A stretch of 64,000 nt of DNA, taken from NCBI RefSeq assembly GCF_900170035.1, contig NZ_LT828553.1, positions 54,240 through 118,239 of the forward strand, written 5' to 3'. The notes under the pieces are model-generated. The model saw nothing but the letters and a program-made list of their open reading frames with translations. It was not told where the DNA came from and searched no databases. Of this stretch, positions 36,505-45,810 are shown one piece after another. Position numbers and translations under genes: made by a program. This stretch comes from Desulfamplus magnetovallimortis. Its GTDB lineage: Bacteria; Desulfobacterota; Desulfobacteria; Desulfobacterales; Desulfobacteraceae. Position 1 is the stretch's first letter. Each line of letters begins with the position of its first letter.

Positions 36505-36610
36505 CTATTTCAAAGGAGGAAGTTTCCGAAATTCTTGAGTATTCCACATTTCTATAAGATCAGACTCATAAGTCATTGCCCATCCACCATCTGTACAAAC
36601 GCCAGGCGTC
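36505..36610 (-). pseudogene. possible fragment of a second DUF2442-like gene
   Basis: Reading the third frame just upstream of the DUF2442 gene gives GTPGVCTDGGWAMTYESDLI then EMWNTQEFRKLPPLK and a stop at 36505. The DGGWAMTYESDLIEMW part aligns by eye with QGGYALIWNEDIDISEYEIW of the intact gene. It has no start codon of its own and overlaps the last 38 bases of the kinase gene. This may be a decayed paralogue or chance. Confidence 0.3.
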
Positions 36611-38078
36611 CCCCTTCTTCTCTGGAAAAAAGAAGCTGTGCCCCTTCTTCAAGAAGAGCTGTTTTTCCCAAAGGTATGGCTTGTTTTTTTACAGCATCAT
36701 AAAGATCCGGAATATTTTCATTTACAAGAAGCCAGTTTCCATCATGAAAAATAAAATAGCCGACCCGTTTTTTATCTTCCAGGCTCAACCTTTCATTGGG
36801 GACAACTTTCCGGTTTATGTGCCATTTAAAAAGAGACTGCTCTGTATATACCATAAGCCTGTGGTTATCTGGCTGAAATTTTCCCTTTAAATGACATGAA
36901 TAGAGGTTTAATATCGGCAACTTTCCATTGTATGGTGTTTTACAAAAAGGACACACAGGCTTTCGGGTATTATCAAACAGATACCATTTCTGTTCACAGT
37001 CAGGATTTTTGCATGGCTGTATAAGATCAACAGTTTTGATAAGTGCCTGCTCCCACTCATCAGCGGTTGGCCTTTTTTCCGGTTGATGCAGACCATCAAT
37101 GAAAGCCTGTTCAAAAAGAGCGGAAAGATAAGGGCCTGTGATACCATATGGCAGAGCTTGTGTATCTTTCCATGGCAGTTCAGAAGGTTTCAGGTACTCT
37201 TTTTTGATGCGGTTTGAGTGATCATGGGGGTGCTCCACAAAAAGAGCGTTTTTACCCATGGAAAGCTCTTCATCCTTCTGGGGGTCATCAATATCATGAA
37301 CCTTGTCCCCTCTCAAAGGATGGCGCAGCAGAAGATACATGTAGATCAGTACAGCAAGTGCATGTCGGTCAGTATATATGGATGGCAGCTTACGTAATGG
37401 GTCATCTCTTTCAAGGTGAGCTGTCTGAATAACTTCAGGTGCAATAAAGTCGGGTGTTCCAACAACATCCGGCGGATACTTTCCGGGTACAACAAGGCCG
37501 TCAATGTCAATGATACAGGCATTGCCTTTTACAGGATCAATGAGCACATTTTTATATGAGAGATCTGAATGGGCAAGACCTGCTGCATGAAGACGCCTTA
37601 CTGTCCGGCTCAGGGCAATGGAAATTTTTATGTAGCTTGACCAGTCACCCCTCTCTTCAATGGCAAGGTATTTGTTTCTGTTGGTGGGGGATGCAAACCA
37701 TTTCCCCTCTTTTTCTTTTCCTTTAATATTTAGAAAATCACCGTTTACAGAACCATGGGAAAAGAAGAAGTGATCTTGATAGACCGGCACCAGAATTCCC
37801 ACTTTATTATCTTGCCTGACAACAATTTGTATTGGCCACCTGAAAAAGTTTTCCCAGAATTTGCCACCCTCCTTCTCAAAGATATTTTCCCTGTAACGAC
37901 CTGTGATCATCTCAAGGCGTTCAAGTGACTGTCGGTTCTGATCTTCGCGGAAAAAAGCCACAACATGTTGTCTGTCAGGTGTGAAGAAAACATCTTTCAT
38001 GCCACCGGAAGCGATCAAGTTATCCACATACTCAATTTCAGTTCCGTCCATTGTCCTGGCAATGGCAATATTGTTCAT
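36573..38078 (-). CDS. protein kinase with zinc-ribbon, Ter-locus type
   Basis: ATG at 38078 is eight bases after GGAGGT; an earlier GTG at 38105 has no site. The 501-residue product has a eukaryotic-like kinase domain (about 5-345): glycine-loop equivalent SGGMKDVFF, catalytic loop HSDLSYKNVLID (Asp and Asn present), metal-binding IIDIDGLVVPG in place of DFG and VGTPDFIAPEV as the activation-segment end. A zinc ribbon with two CxxC-like pairs follows (CKNPDCEQKW ... PVCPFCKTPY). The C-terminal 100 residues are beta-rich and may be a phosphopeptide-binding, FHA-like module. With the PP2C phosphatase and vWA proteins directly upstream it forms the kinase-phosphatase-TerY triad known in Ter systems. 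Confidence 0.88.
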   Translation of the reverse strand: MNNIAIARTMDGTEIEYVDNLIASGGMKDVFFTPDRQHVVAFFREDQNRQSLERLEMITGRYRENIFEKEGGKFWENFFRWPIQIVVRQDNKVGILVPVYQDHFFFSHGSVNGDFLNIKGKEKEGKWFASPTNRNKYLAIEERGDWSSYIKISIALSRTVRRLHAAGLAHSDLSYKNVLIDPVKGNACIIDIDGLVVPGKYPPDVVGTPDFIAPEVIQTAHLERDDPLRKLPSIYTDRHALAVLIYMYLLLRHPLRGDKVHDIDDPQKDEELSMGKNALFVEHPHDHSNRIKKEYLKPSELPWKDTQALPYGITGPYLSALFEQAFIDGLHQPEKRPTADEWEQALIKTVDLIQPCKNPDCEQKWYLFDNTRKPVCPFCKTPYNGKLPILNLYSCHLKGKFQPDNHRLMVYTEQSLFKWHINRKVVPNERLSLEDKKRVGYFIFHDGNWLLVNENIPDLYDAVKKQAIPLGKTALLEEGAQLLFSREEGGRLAFVQMVDGQ

Positions 38079-38101
38079 CTCAATTGACCTCCGCTTTTTT
38101 G

Positions 38102-40375
38102 TCACTCTGATTTTTTGAAAAGCATTGCCACTGTTCTGTCATCGTGATTACCCTGTGACCAGAAATCAAGCCAGTTAAGAATGTTTTGGGCAGTTTCTCC
38201 TTTTATACCTGAAATTTGGGGTTTTAACTGGTTTTTCCAGAGATCATCCCAAAAATCAATCTGATTAAGATTGTGGTCGGTTTCAAAAAAAGGATCTGTG
38301 ATGCCATCTGTCATCAAAATCAATGCGGTTATGGACTCTTTGAAGTCAAATTGGATGCGTTTATAAATATCTTCGCTGGTAACTGCACTGTTATCAAGAA
38401 AACGTGTTTGTCCTGCAAACTCTCCGCTGTCTCCTTCTCCAAGAATTGTTATTGATTTACCCTCGCAGTAAACAGCAACAGCACCATCTCCTATCCAATA
38501 GGATGCAATAAAATGTTTTCCTTCAATCTCTTTATGAGCTGCAAGAAGAAGTGTTGTATGAAAATCCCGAAATTTTATATTTTCTGGCTCAATTTCATGA
38601 GAGGGGTTTCCATAGGTAGTTTTTCCATTCGCAGTTTTTCCATACGCAGTTTTTCCATTCGCAGTTTTTTCATACGCAGTTTTTCCATACGCAGTTTTTC
38701 CATTCGTAGTTTTTCCATTCGTAGTTTTTCCATTCGCAGTTTTTTCATACGTAGTTTTCTCATACGTAGTTTTCTCATGCAGAGACTTTTGTTTTTTCAG
38801 GTTTTCCACTGTGTCATGGATCACTTTGACAGGTTCATAAACAGCACGGCTGAATACATTGTATAGAATGTTTTTCAGCTTTTTTTCCTGGTTTTTTGCA
38901 GAATCGTCCTCTTTTTTAAAACCTTTATCTTTTTCGGAGTTCTTAGTTTGTCCGGAGTTCTGAGCTTCTTCTGACCCTTGAGCTTTTTGGAAATCATTAT
39001 CACCTAACCCTAAAAGAAGATTTATAATTTCAGTATCATACTCCTTTAGTTTTTCTTTAAGGATACGACTTGACTCCATCACTGCTGTTTTGGCTCCTTC
39101 CCTGGATAAAGATGCGCTTCCGGCTCCGTCTGCGACGGCCAGTATATCCCATTCTGTTGAACTGTCGGTTGATATGAAAAAATGATCATCCCTTGTTTTG
39201 CCTTCATGGGCGTGGGAGCGCCCCCTTTTGCTTGCTCCGGTGATGCTCCATCCTTTTGCTGTGACAATCTCCTCTTTGTACTCATCTTCCTTCCAGAAAA
39301 GTACCGATTTATCAGAGGGTTTGTTTTGCCATAATGATCTTGGGTCTGGATTTACGATAAAAATTGATTCTGTTGTACAGGTTTTTTCTGACTCTGATGA
39401 AGAGAGTTCAAAAGTTATTTCAAGTTTGATTTCGCCGCTTGCAGATGGTGTTCCACTGATAAGCTGCTCTTTTGCATTGTAAGAAAGACCTGCTGCTTCC
39501 AGTCCTTTTATTGAAAGGATTTTAATATGATCTTCTGAAGAATCGGATGATTTTCCAAAAGCTTTTTCATGGTCGCTTTGCCTGCTTACCTCAACTTTCT
39601 CACTATAAGGTTTTCCACATGTGGCATTTGGAAATTTTAAGGCAGGCATAAGCAAACGATTTGAAGAGGTTTTATCATCCTCAGTTGCAGAGGAAGATAT
39701 TTTATAATCCTCAATTACAGAGGAAGAACTTTTATCATAATCGGTTGCAGGGGATGAGTTTTTATAATCCTCAATTGCAGCGGAAGAACTTTTGTCATCG
39801 TCGGTTGCAGTGGATGAGTCTTTATCATCCTCAATTGAAGAGGAAGAACTTTTATCATTCTCGGTTGCAGGGAAAGATGTTGTATTATGATCTGCTTTAG
39901 GAGTATCCAATGATGTCTCCTTATCCGTCTTTTTATTACAGGGGGCTGAAAAGCCAGGTTGAATAACGCCTTTTGAAGTGTCTTTAACATTGGGATTTTC
40001 TTTTATGCTCTCAATCTCTCTGACAGCTTTGCTCTTGTCACGCTTTTTGTTATTCTGTGATTCGTAAGATTTTTTTCTATTTTTTGTATCAAGAGCATCC
40101 TTAAACTCCAGAGCGGATTCTGATTTTCTGTAATTGTCAAATGTTTTCTGCCAGCTTTCCCAAAGCTCAATGAAATGCTGGGCCATATTCTTAAAAAAGG
40201 CAGTTGCTGAAGGCTCCTGTATAAAGCTCTTTATCTCGGAAATATCAGTTTCTTCAAGGTCATGAAGGTTTAAAAGTTCATGGCACAGGGATTGATATTT
40301 GTGGTATCTCTCAAGGTTGTTATGGGTAGATGAATCAGATTTTATATTGTCTGCTGAGGTCTCATTTTTTTTCAT
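38102..40375 (-). CDS. PP2C-family phosphatase with expanded repeat linkers
   Basis: 757 residues from ATG 40375, which lies 4 bp after the stop of the vWA gene. The N-terminal 110 residues are helical. A linker follows with seven to eight units of the SSSAAIEDYKN / SSSATEDDKT type (about 39655-39880), then an immunoglobulin-like segment (about 260-355, GLEAAGLSYNAKEQLISGTP). The catalytic domain starts at SITGASKRGRSHAHEGKTRD and has RDDHFF, the metal-binding AVADGAGSASLSREGA, IGDGAVAVY, MTDGITDPFF and HDDRTVAML. In its middle lies a second expanded tract of about 14 units of KTTYE / KTANG (38590-38780). The catalytic Asp residues are intact, so it should reverse the work of the kinase encoded next. 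Confidence 0.87.
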   Translation of the reverse strand: MKKNETSADNIKSDSSTHNNLERYHKYQSLCHELLNLHDLEETDISEIKSFIQEPSATAFFKNMAQHFIELWESWQKTFDNYRKSESALEFKDALDTKNRKKSYESQNNKKRDKSKAVREIESIKENPNVKDTSKGVIQPGFSAPCNKKTDKETSLDTPKADHNTTSFPATENDKSSSSSIEDDKDSSTATDDDKSSSAAIEDYKNSSPATDYDKSSSSVIEDYKISSSATEDDKTSSNRLLMPALKFPNATCGKPYSEKVEVSRQSDHEKAFGKSSDSSEDHIKILSIKGLEAAGLSYNAKEQLISGTPSASGEIKLEITFELSSSESEKTCTTESIFIVNPDPRSLWQNKPSDKSVLFWKEDEYKEEIVTAKGWSITGASKRGRSHAHEGKTRDDHFFISTDSSTEWDILAVADGAGSASLSREGAKTAVMESSRILKEKLKEYDTEIINLLLGLGDNDFQKAQGSEEAQNSGQTKNSEKDKGFKKEDDSAKNQEKKLKNILYNVFSRAVYEPVKVIHDTVENLKKQKSLHEKTTYEKTTYEKTANGKTTNGKTTNGKTAYGKTAYEKTANGKTAYGKTANGKTTYGNPSHEIEPENIKFRDFHTTLLLAAHKEIEGKHFIASYWIGDGAVAVYCEGKSITILGEGDSGEFAGQTRFLDNSAVTSEDIYKRIQFDFKESITALILMTDGITDPFFETDHNLNQIDFWDDLWKNQLKPQISGIKGETAQNILNWLDFWSQGNHDDRTVAMLFKKSE

Positions 40376-40379
40376 TTTT

Positions 40380-41447
40380 TTATCCCCGTGACCTTGCAAT
40401 TTCAAGATCTGCCCCATCCTCCATTACCTCCATAATAGCTTCCCTGCCGCACCACGGGCAAAGTGCAGGGCCTGTTCCTGAAATACAGAACATTTTGCCG
40501 CATCCGCAAAAACCATTGGCAATGGGGTTTCCGCAACATGGGCAACTTGCGCTTCCATAAAGTGAGGAGATTGAAACCTTGGGGTCAATATCTGCACAGG
40601 AACCTGACCATTCAAAGTAACTTTCATCCACAGGAAAACAGCCTGAAATGATATATGTTATTGCTGAATGTTCAGATGGATAAAGCTGGTTTCTGCGGAA
40701 TGGAGGGGGATAATTCATTCTGTCAAATTTGATCAGATAAGGAGTGTGTCTGGTTTGGCATCTGCCCACAAGAATCACATGGTCATCATCTGGAGATGGC
40801 CTGAATTTGGCAAGCTCAATGACATTGCCGGCTTTTTCAAGGGATACTTTGAAACTATCTTCATTTGAAGAGTCCATAACCTTGATACTCTGGGATCTCA
40901 CTGACATTGTCATCCACTCAATAAAACGGGCAAAATCAGTTTCATTCTCTCCGTTATAGCTCAGGACATGGTCTGCAAATTTCAGGAAAGTCTCTGTTGA
41001 GGCATGTGGCCCAAGGCCAATGGCTATCAAATTTACTCTTACGGAGTAATGGCGTTTCCATTTTTCAATTGCGGAATCGCATTTGTCCGTTGGCTTTCCA
41101 TCTGTCATGAGATAGACAAGGGGTTTCCAGTCACCTTTGCGGTCACGGGTTGTCTTGACAACATTTTTGTCAATTTCCTTCATAAGGTGTTCAATCGCCA
41201 GCCCAAGAGCTGTTCCTGCCCCAACCTGAAGGCGTGGCGGGTAAAAAGATGGCAAATCCATAAGGGGAACAAGGGTTTTAACCTTTCCGGCAAACGCAAT
41301 TATGGAAAGAAAAACTGTTTCAATTGCATTGGGATCCTGTCTCAATTTTGAAATAAGGGTATCCAGACCTTTTTCAAGATATTGAAGGGGCTCTCCAATC
41401 ATGGAATCTGATACATCCAGTAATAAAAAAACAGGTAAGCGTCTCAT
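40380..41447 (-). CDS. TerY-type vWA protein with C-terminal zinc-binding domain
   Basis: 355 residues. The von Willebrand A domain (about 1-210) starts MRRLPVFLLLDVSDSMIGEP; the MIDAS motif DxSxS reads DVSDS, and LMTDGKPTDK supplies the later metal-site Asp. A middle segment of about 90 residues follows. The C-terminus holds six to eight Cys in CPCCGNPIANGFCGCGKMFC and CPWCGRE, a double zinc ribbon typical of TerY-C. The protein probably presents a metal-dependent adhesion site to the kinase and phosphatase encoded immediately downstream. Cytoplasmic, no signal. Confidence 0.88.
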   Translation of the reverse strand: MRRLPVFLLLDVSDSMIGEPLQYLEKGLDTLISKLRQDPNAIETVFLSIIAFAGKVKTLVPLMDLPSFYPPRLQVGAGTALGLAIEHLMKEIDKNVVKTTRDRKGDWKPLVYLMTDGKPTDKCDSAIEKWKRHYSVRVNLIAIGLGPHASTETFLKFADHVLSYNGENETDFARFIEWMTMSVRSQSIKVMDSSNEDSFKVSLEKAGNVIELAKFRPSPDDDHVILVGRCQTRHTPYLIKFDRMNYPPPFRRNQLYPSEHSAITYIISGCFPVDESYFEWSGSCADIDPKVSISSLYGSASCPCCGNPIANGFCGCGKMFCISGTGPALCPWCGREAIMEVMEDGADLEIARSRG

Positions 41448-41505
41448 TTTGCCTCGCTTATTACACCATTTTGCTTGATTTAAAAGTTATTGATGTAAAA
41501 ACTTT

Positions 41506-41570
41506 TTACCGTGGAAATGGATACAATTTTCAATATTCGGGGGTGGCTGGATGGCAGCCATGCCCGTTTA
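41506..41570. repeat. family D repeat
   Basis: TTACCGTGGAAATGGATAC on the left and CAGCCATGCCCGTTTACC on the right, in reverse orientation to the terB upstream copies. It lies between two vWA genes; the remaining 160 bp hold no gene. Confidence 0.7.
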
Positions 41571-41671
41571 CCGTAAAAATATTCCTCATGGTTTTCATGA
41601 ACGGAGGGATGATCGTTGGTTTTTACCATGAATGTTTTACCTTGATATAGCAAACTGGTAATTGTTTGAGT

Positions 41672-42310
41672 TCATATTACAATCTGGATTTCATCAGGCG
41701 GTGGGGGCAGCTCATTGCTGGTGCCGGCACCGATACTTGCGCTTCTCATCTCCACACTTGCTGAGACCCATTTAAAGAAACTTGCAAAGGCTGTACTGTC
41801 TGTTGTGTCAAGGCTTACCACCGTATCTGTTATCTGTCTCATGTATTCTTTTTTTGCCTTTGGGCCAGCAGCACATGCGATAATTTTTGCAAAGTGGCAC
41901 TCTTTAAGCTTAGGAATAATTTCATTGAATCGCGCAATGTCGGAAGGTGAGCCATCTGTCATAAGAAAGAGCATGGGACGCCAATCACCTTTTCTGTCAC
42001 TGGTGCTCAGCACAATGTCTTTTTTTACTCTGTCAACAACAAGGGCAAGGGCCTCTCCTATGTATGTCGGGCCTGATCTTGGGCACTTGATTTCCGGAAT
42101 CTGGACATCTTCAAGTGGAGTAAGGGGAAAAAGTTCCTTTACATTGATATCAAAGGTAATTATAGAGAGAGCTACTGAATCCAGAGCATGGGGATCCTGA
42201 CGCAATGCACTTGCCATTGCCTGAAGCCCCACATTGACAGACTGTATAGGTTCCCCATACATTGACCCTGATGTATCTATGGCAATGTAAACAGGTAATC
42301 TTCGTGACAT
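41672..42310 (-). CDS. TerY-type vWA protein
   Basis: 212 residues with AGGAGATG before the ATG. A single vWA domain: MIDAS IDTSGSMYGEP, Thr-bearing GPTYIGEALALV and LMTDGSPSDI. The C-terminal tail NELPPPPDEIQIVI is Pro-rich and resembles that of the next gene (ELPPPPPEVNIVT), so the two are a tandem pair. It has no zinc ribbon, unlike the 355-residue TerY downstream. Confidence 0.9.
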   Translation of the reverse strand: MSRRLPVYIAIDTSGSMYGEPIQSVNVGLQAMASALRQDPHALDSVALSIITFDINVKELFPLTPLEDVQIPEIKCPRSGPTYIGEALALVVDRVKKDIVLSTSDRKGDWRPMLFLMTDGSPSDIARFNEIIPKLKECHFAKIIACAAGPKAKKEYMRQITDTVVSLDTTDSTAFASFFKWVSASVEMRSASIGAGTSNELPPPPDEIQIVI

Positions 42311-42322
42311 AACATCTCCTGA

Positions 42323-42961
42323 TTATGTAACTATATTCACTTCGGGTGGGGGTGGAGGCAGTTCATCCAGTTTTGTAATCTCTTTTTTGGTAAGATCAAC
42401 TTTCTGGCTTGTGGTGCATATACTGGCAGAAATCCATTTGAAAAATTGCTGAATTGTCTCTGATGTGGCAGTGTCAAGGCTTACAACTATTTCAGATATC
42501 TGTTTTAAAACATCAATTTTAGCCCCTTCTCCTGCGGCACAGGAGATAATCATGCCGGTTTTAATCTGTTTCAGCTCTTCAAGGCCAGATTTCCAGTCAT
42601 CTGTGGGGGCACCATCTGTCATGATAAATACAAGGGGCTTCCAGTCACCTTTTTTTTCAGGAGTTGTCTTTGCCACTTCATTTTTGATTTTCTGACTCAA
42701 AAGTTTCAGTGCTGCTCCAAGTGATGTGATGCCAGATGCGTTGATTTCCGGAGGTTGAAAGGTGATAAGATCTGTAAGCGGTACAACTTGCTCGGCCTCG
42801 GTGTTAAATGTAATTACGCTTACAAAAACGGTCTCAAGGGCATATGGATCCTGCCTTAAAGTTGAAGCCAGTAACTGAACACCGTTTTTTAATGCATTGA
42901 CAGGCTCTCCAGACATTGAGCCGGAGGTGTCAAGCAGAAGATACACAGGAAGTCTTCTCAT
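42323..42961 (-). CDS. TerY-type vWA protein
   Basis: 212 residues, 12 bp upstream of the previous vWA gene and clearly its duplicate. MIDAS LDTSGSMSGEP, threonine at SGITSLGAALKLL and IMTDGAPTDD complete the metal site. Same proline-rich end. Three vWA proteins in a row, two short and one with zinc ribbon, feed into the PP2C and kinase genes. Confidence 0.9.
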   Translation of the reverse strand: MRRLPVYLLLDTSGSMSGEPVNALKNGVQLLASTLRQDPYALETVFVSVITFNTEAEQVVPLTDLITFQPPEINASGITSLGAALKLLSQKIKNEVAKTTPEKKGDWKPLVFIMTDGAPTDDWKSGLEELKQIKTGMIISCAAGEGAKIDVLKQISEIVVSLDTATSETIQQFFKWISASICTTSQKVDLTKKEITKLDELPPPPPEVNIVT

Positions 42962-43035
42962 TTTTTTATCCCCGAATGTTATGGTAATTTGCTGGCATTA
43001 TTCTGCTTTGGTATGATTTGAAGATTGCCTGCTTT

Positions 43036-43060
43036 GGGGACAAATTTCAAATTTGTCCCC
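43036..43060. terminator. perfect palindrome downstream of terD
   Basis: GGGGACAAATTT and AAATTTGTCCCC pair over 12 bases around one C. A T6 run follows on the plus strand only (43063-43068), so it would terminate plus-strand transcripts; for the minus-strand terD gene that ends at 43067 it is merely a strong hairpin. It may instead be a dispersed palindrome. Confidence 0.45.
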
Positions 43061-43066
43061 GCTTTT

Positions 43067-43651
43067 TTAAATATTGACTCCAAACTGCTTGCAGGCTGCT
43101 GCAAGTCCACCGGCATAGCCCTGACCCACTGCTGTAAATCGCCATTCACCGCCTTTAAAATAGACTTCGCCAAAAATCATGGCAGTCTCCATGGAGTAAT
43201 CTTCGGTGAGATCAAAACGGACAATCTCTTTGTTGTCATCCTGGTTTACAATCCTGATAAAAGCGTTATTAACCTGCCCGAAGTTTTGCTTACGAGCTTC
43301 TGCTTCATGGATTGTTACAACAACAGATATTTTTACAACATCCGGAGCCTCGTTTTCCATTTGTTTTAAATTGATTTTAACAACTTCATCATCTCCATCA
43401 CCGCCGCCGGTGAGGTTATCTCCCATGTGCTCAACTGCGCCGTTAATGGCTTTCAGGTTGTTGTAAAAGACAAAATCGGTGTCACTTCTAACTTTTCCTG
43501 CTTCATTCAGCAGAAAGACAGAAGCATCCAGATCATATTCTGAACCGTCTGTTGCCCTTTCATCCCATCCCAGTCCAATCTGAATTTTAGATAATCCAGG
43601 AGCCTCTTTTGATAATGATAGACGTCCCCCTTTGCTTAAAGATACAGCCAT
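43067..43651 (-). CDS. terD: TerD-family calcium-binding stress protein
   Basis: 194 residues, AAAGGAG before the ATG, exactly the usual TerD/TerE length. Start [20 protein letters not shown], then [39 protein letters not shown] and the closing [19 protein letters not shown]. The D-x-D-L-D and G-D-N-L-T-G...D-D-E groups are the two Ca2+ sites. Cytoplasmic. It is about 100 bp upstream of the vWA genes and probably their cargo or effector; closely similar to the next terD. Confidence 0.95.
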   Translation of the reverse strand: MAVSLSKGGRLSLSKEAPGLSKIQIGLGWDERATDGSEYDLDASVFLLNEAGKVRSDTDFVFYNNLKAINGAVEHMGDNLTGGGDGDDEVVKINLKQMENEAPDVVKISVVVTIHEAEARKQNFGQVNNAFIRIVNQDDNKEIVRFDLTEDYSMETAMIFGEVYFKGGEWRFTAVGQGYAGGLAAACKQFGVNI

Positions 43652-44074
43652 TTAAAATCTCCTTTGCTTTTATTTCAGGAAATTCCTGATTCTAATTTGT
43701 TTTGTGGTTTAGTCAAAAACGAGGCATAATCGCCCAAAACTCTACCAATTCCTCTCCAATTCACAAGTTAAATGGGTTTGTTATCATTAAAATCAATTAC
43801 ATAATTTGCTAATTTCAGCTTACATGTCGGGATGTAGTACCTGACCACAAAAAAAATTAGAATCAGGGAAATTCCGGCATACTTTATTTTCCGGTTTATA
43901 CCTTCCGGCTAACTTTTAATTTATAGCCTCATAGGTCATAAGTTCTTCAGTGCCACCACCTAAAGTGTTTTTGATGCAAATCAAAACACAATATATGGTG
44001 GCATGTTTGAGAAGTTACGACTTTGAGTAATATCTAATGATGCCAAAATTTCCTGTTTTCATTTGCAGAAAAAA
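43652..44074. other. gap between two terD genes
   Basis: 423 bp with no credible frame. Apart from AT-rich sequence I see AATTCCTGATTCTAATTTG at 43681 mirrored by AATTAGAATCAGGGAAATT at 43856, a wide inverted pair enclosing about 160 bp. It may be another decayed repeat element. Confidence 0.45.
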
Positions 44075-44659
44075 TTAAACATTAATACCAAATTGCCTGC
44101 ATGCGGCAGTAAGGCCGCCTTCATAGCCCTGGCCAACTGCCGTAAAACGCCATTCACCGCCTTTAAAATAGATTTCACCAAAAATCATGGCAGTTTCCAT
44201 TGAATAATCTTCGGTTAGATCATAACGGACAATCTCCTTGTTGTCATCCTGATTGAGAATACGTATAAATGCATTGTTAACCTGACCGAAGTTCTGTTTT
44301 CTGGTTTCTGCTTCGTGGATGGTTACCACAAATGATATTTTAACAAGACCAGGATCTTCTGTTTCAAGCTGCTTGAGGTTGATCTTTATTACCTCATCAT
44401 CTCCCTCTCCCTCGCCTGTTAAATTGTCTCCCATATGCTCAATGGCACCATTGACAGCCTTTAGATTGTTGTAATATACAAAATCACTGTCACTTCTTAC
44501 CTTGCCTGCTTCGTCGAGCAGGAAAACAGATGCATCAAGGTCAAAATCCGAACCATCTGTTGCCCTTTGATCCCATCCAAGCCCGATATGAATTTTAGAT
44601 AATCCAGGTGCTTCCTTGGATAATGAGACTCTTCCGCCTTTGCTTAAAGAGACTGCCAT
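44075..44659 (-). CDS. terD: TerD-family calcium-binding stress protein
   Basis: 194 residues, AAAGGAG before ATG. It parallels the previous terD over its whole length (for example [71 protein letters not shown]). All calcium ligands are kept. A tandem duplicate; the two differ mainly at conservative positions. Confidence 0.95.
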   Translation of the reverse strand: MAVSLSKGGRVSLSKEAPGLSKIHIGLGWDQRATDGSDFDLDASVFLLDEAGKVRSDSDFVYYNNLKAVNGAIEHMGDNLTGEGEGDDEVIKINLKQLETEDPGLVKISFVVTIHEAETRKQNFGQVNNAFIRILNQDDNKEIVRYDLTEDYSMETAMIFGEIYFKGGEWRFTAVGQGYEGGLTAACRQFGINV

Positions 44660-44882
44660 GGTATTTCTCCTTTATTAAATAATTTGTTATAAATGTCTTT
44701 TCCACCCAAATTTCAGAAGAGACATGTTGTTGCCGTGATTTATTGATACGCCGTATGTTCTTAATATTCTTTCAAGGTTTGATTGTCTTGTAGAAAATCC
44801 CTTTAACCTTTGATTTCTGTCGCAAATCACCCGACAGTTTAAACTTGAAGAAGCACTGAGGGAGTTCGCTAATATTTTGTTT

Positions 44883-45463
44883 TTACAGGCAAGGGAGAAT
44901 GACAGGCATCAGCTTGTCAAATGTTCTGCCCTGTCCCCATTCTCCAAGGGCTTTAAATTTCCATTCATTATTGTGTCTGTAAAGCTTTGCAATTACAAGG
45001 CCTGTGTGTCCTCCTCCTTCAACAGAGAGGTTATATCTTGCAATTTCTTCTCTGCTACCAGGGTTTGTCAATACGCAAAATGCATTTGGTATTCCATCAA
45101 ATGTTTCAGAAGAGAAGCTGTTAACCACAAGGGCCAGTGATTTTATCTGCTCAGGAACTGTTTTCAGGTTGACCCTGATCTCTTCATTAGGTGTACCAGC
45201 CTTACCCCCTCCTGTAAGGTCATCTCCTGTGTGTACAACAGAGCCATCCTTGCTTTTGAGTTGCCTGAACCAGACAGCATCAACAAGGTTTTTGTTTTCG
45301 TCAAATAGCAGGCAAGATGCATCAAGGTCAACACTGACCTTTTTTTTTCCGAAAAATCCTTTTTTTCAATCTGGTCCCACCCAAGACCAAGCGCAATACT
45401 TGTAAGACCAGGTGCCACTTTTTCCAAAGAGATGTTTCCACCTTTGGTTAATGAAATAGCCAT
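44883..45463 (-). CDS. third TerD-family protein, frameshifted at an A9 run
   Basis: GGAGG precedes ATG 45463. The first frame reads MAISLTKGGNISLEKVAPGL through LGWDQIEKKDFSEKK and then loses the family, stopping at 45164. In the other frame the family resumes: KVSVDLDASCLLFDENK, VHTGDDLTGGGKAGTPNEEI and, in 45128-44883, SVEGGGHTGLVIAKLYRHNN. The break is a run of nine A (45351-45359). Ten A gives SEKKKVSVDLD and a 193-residue protein with both calcium sites. Codons at the site are xxA AAA AAA AGG, the same as in the HAD gene. It is more distant from the two other TerD proteins than they are from each other. Confidence 0.87.
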
Positions 45464-45651
45464 TTGTTTCCTCCGTTTTTTTGTTTTCTGCGGGAATATG
45501 AAATGCCTTGAATTGACGGATGATCATGCAGCCGTGGTATAATTAAATAACAGGATTACTTTAATTGTCACAGCATGTCAAGAGCAAAACATTATAGATT
45601 CATTAGTTTCAAAAGTTATTGAATCTAAAAATTATTTGGAGAACTTAATTT

Positions 45652-45754
45652 TGATGGTCTCGTAAAAAGCCAGATTTCAGCATTTTTTGAGTTGTAACAT
45701 GCTGAAATTATTAATAGCAAGTTTACTATTTCTGACTTTTTACAGGTTCATCAA
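45652..45754. repeat. family F repeat
   Basis: TGATGGTCTCGTAAAAAG at the left and CTGACTTTTTACAGGTTCAT at the right are inverted; inner AGCATTTTTTGAGTTGTAAC and GCTGAAATTATTAATAGC match copies at 10468 and 60389. Confidence 0.8.
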
Positions 45755-45810
45755 TTTTCGGTCAAGATTTTATGAGGTTTAAATCGCGAACTGACATGTG
45801 TGTATGATAT

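Noticed and set aside
38513-38866. Plus-strand frame of SFSIRSF repeats
   Set aside because: Antisense of the KTTYE/KTANG tract in the PP2C gene, with no domain support.
42979-43173. 64-codon minus-strand frame overlapping the terD end
   Set aside because: Out of frame with a well-conserved TerD C-terminus and extends through a palindrome; no family resemblance.
45510-45560. TTGACG ... TATAAT promoter-like pair on the plus strand
   Set aside because: Spacer is 19 bases and it points away from the terD gene toward a repeat-only region with no plus-strand gene.
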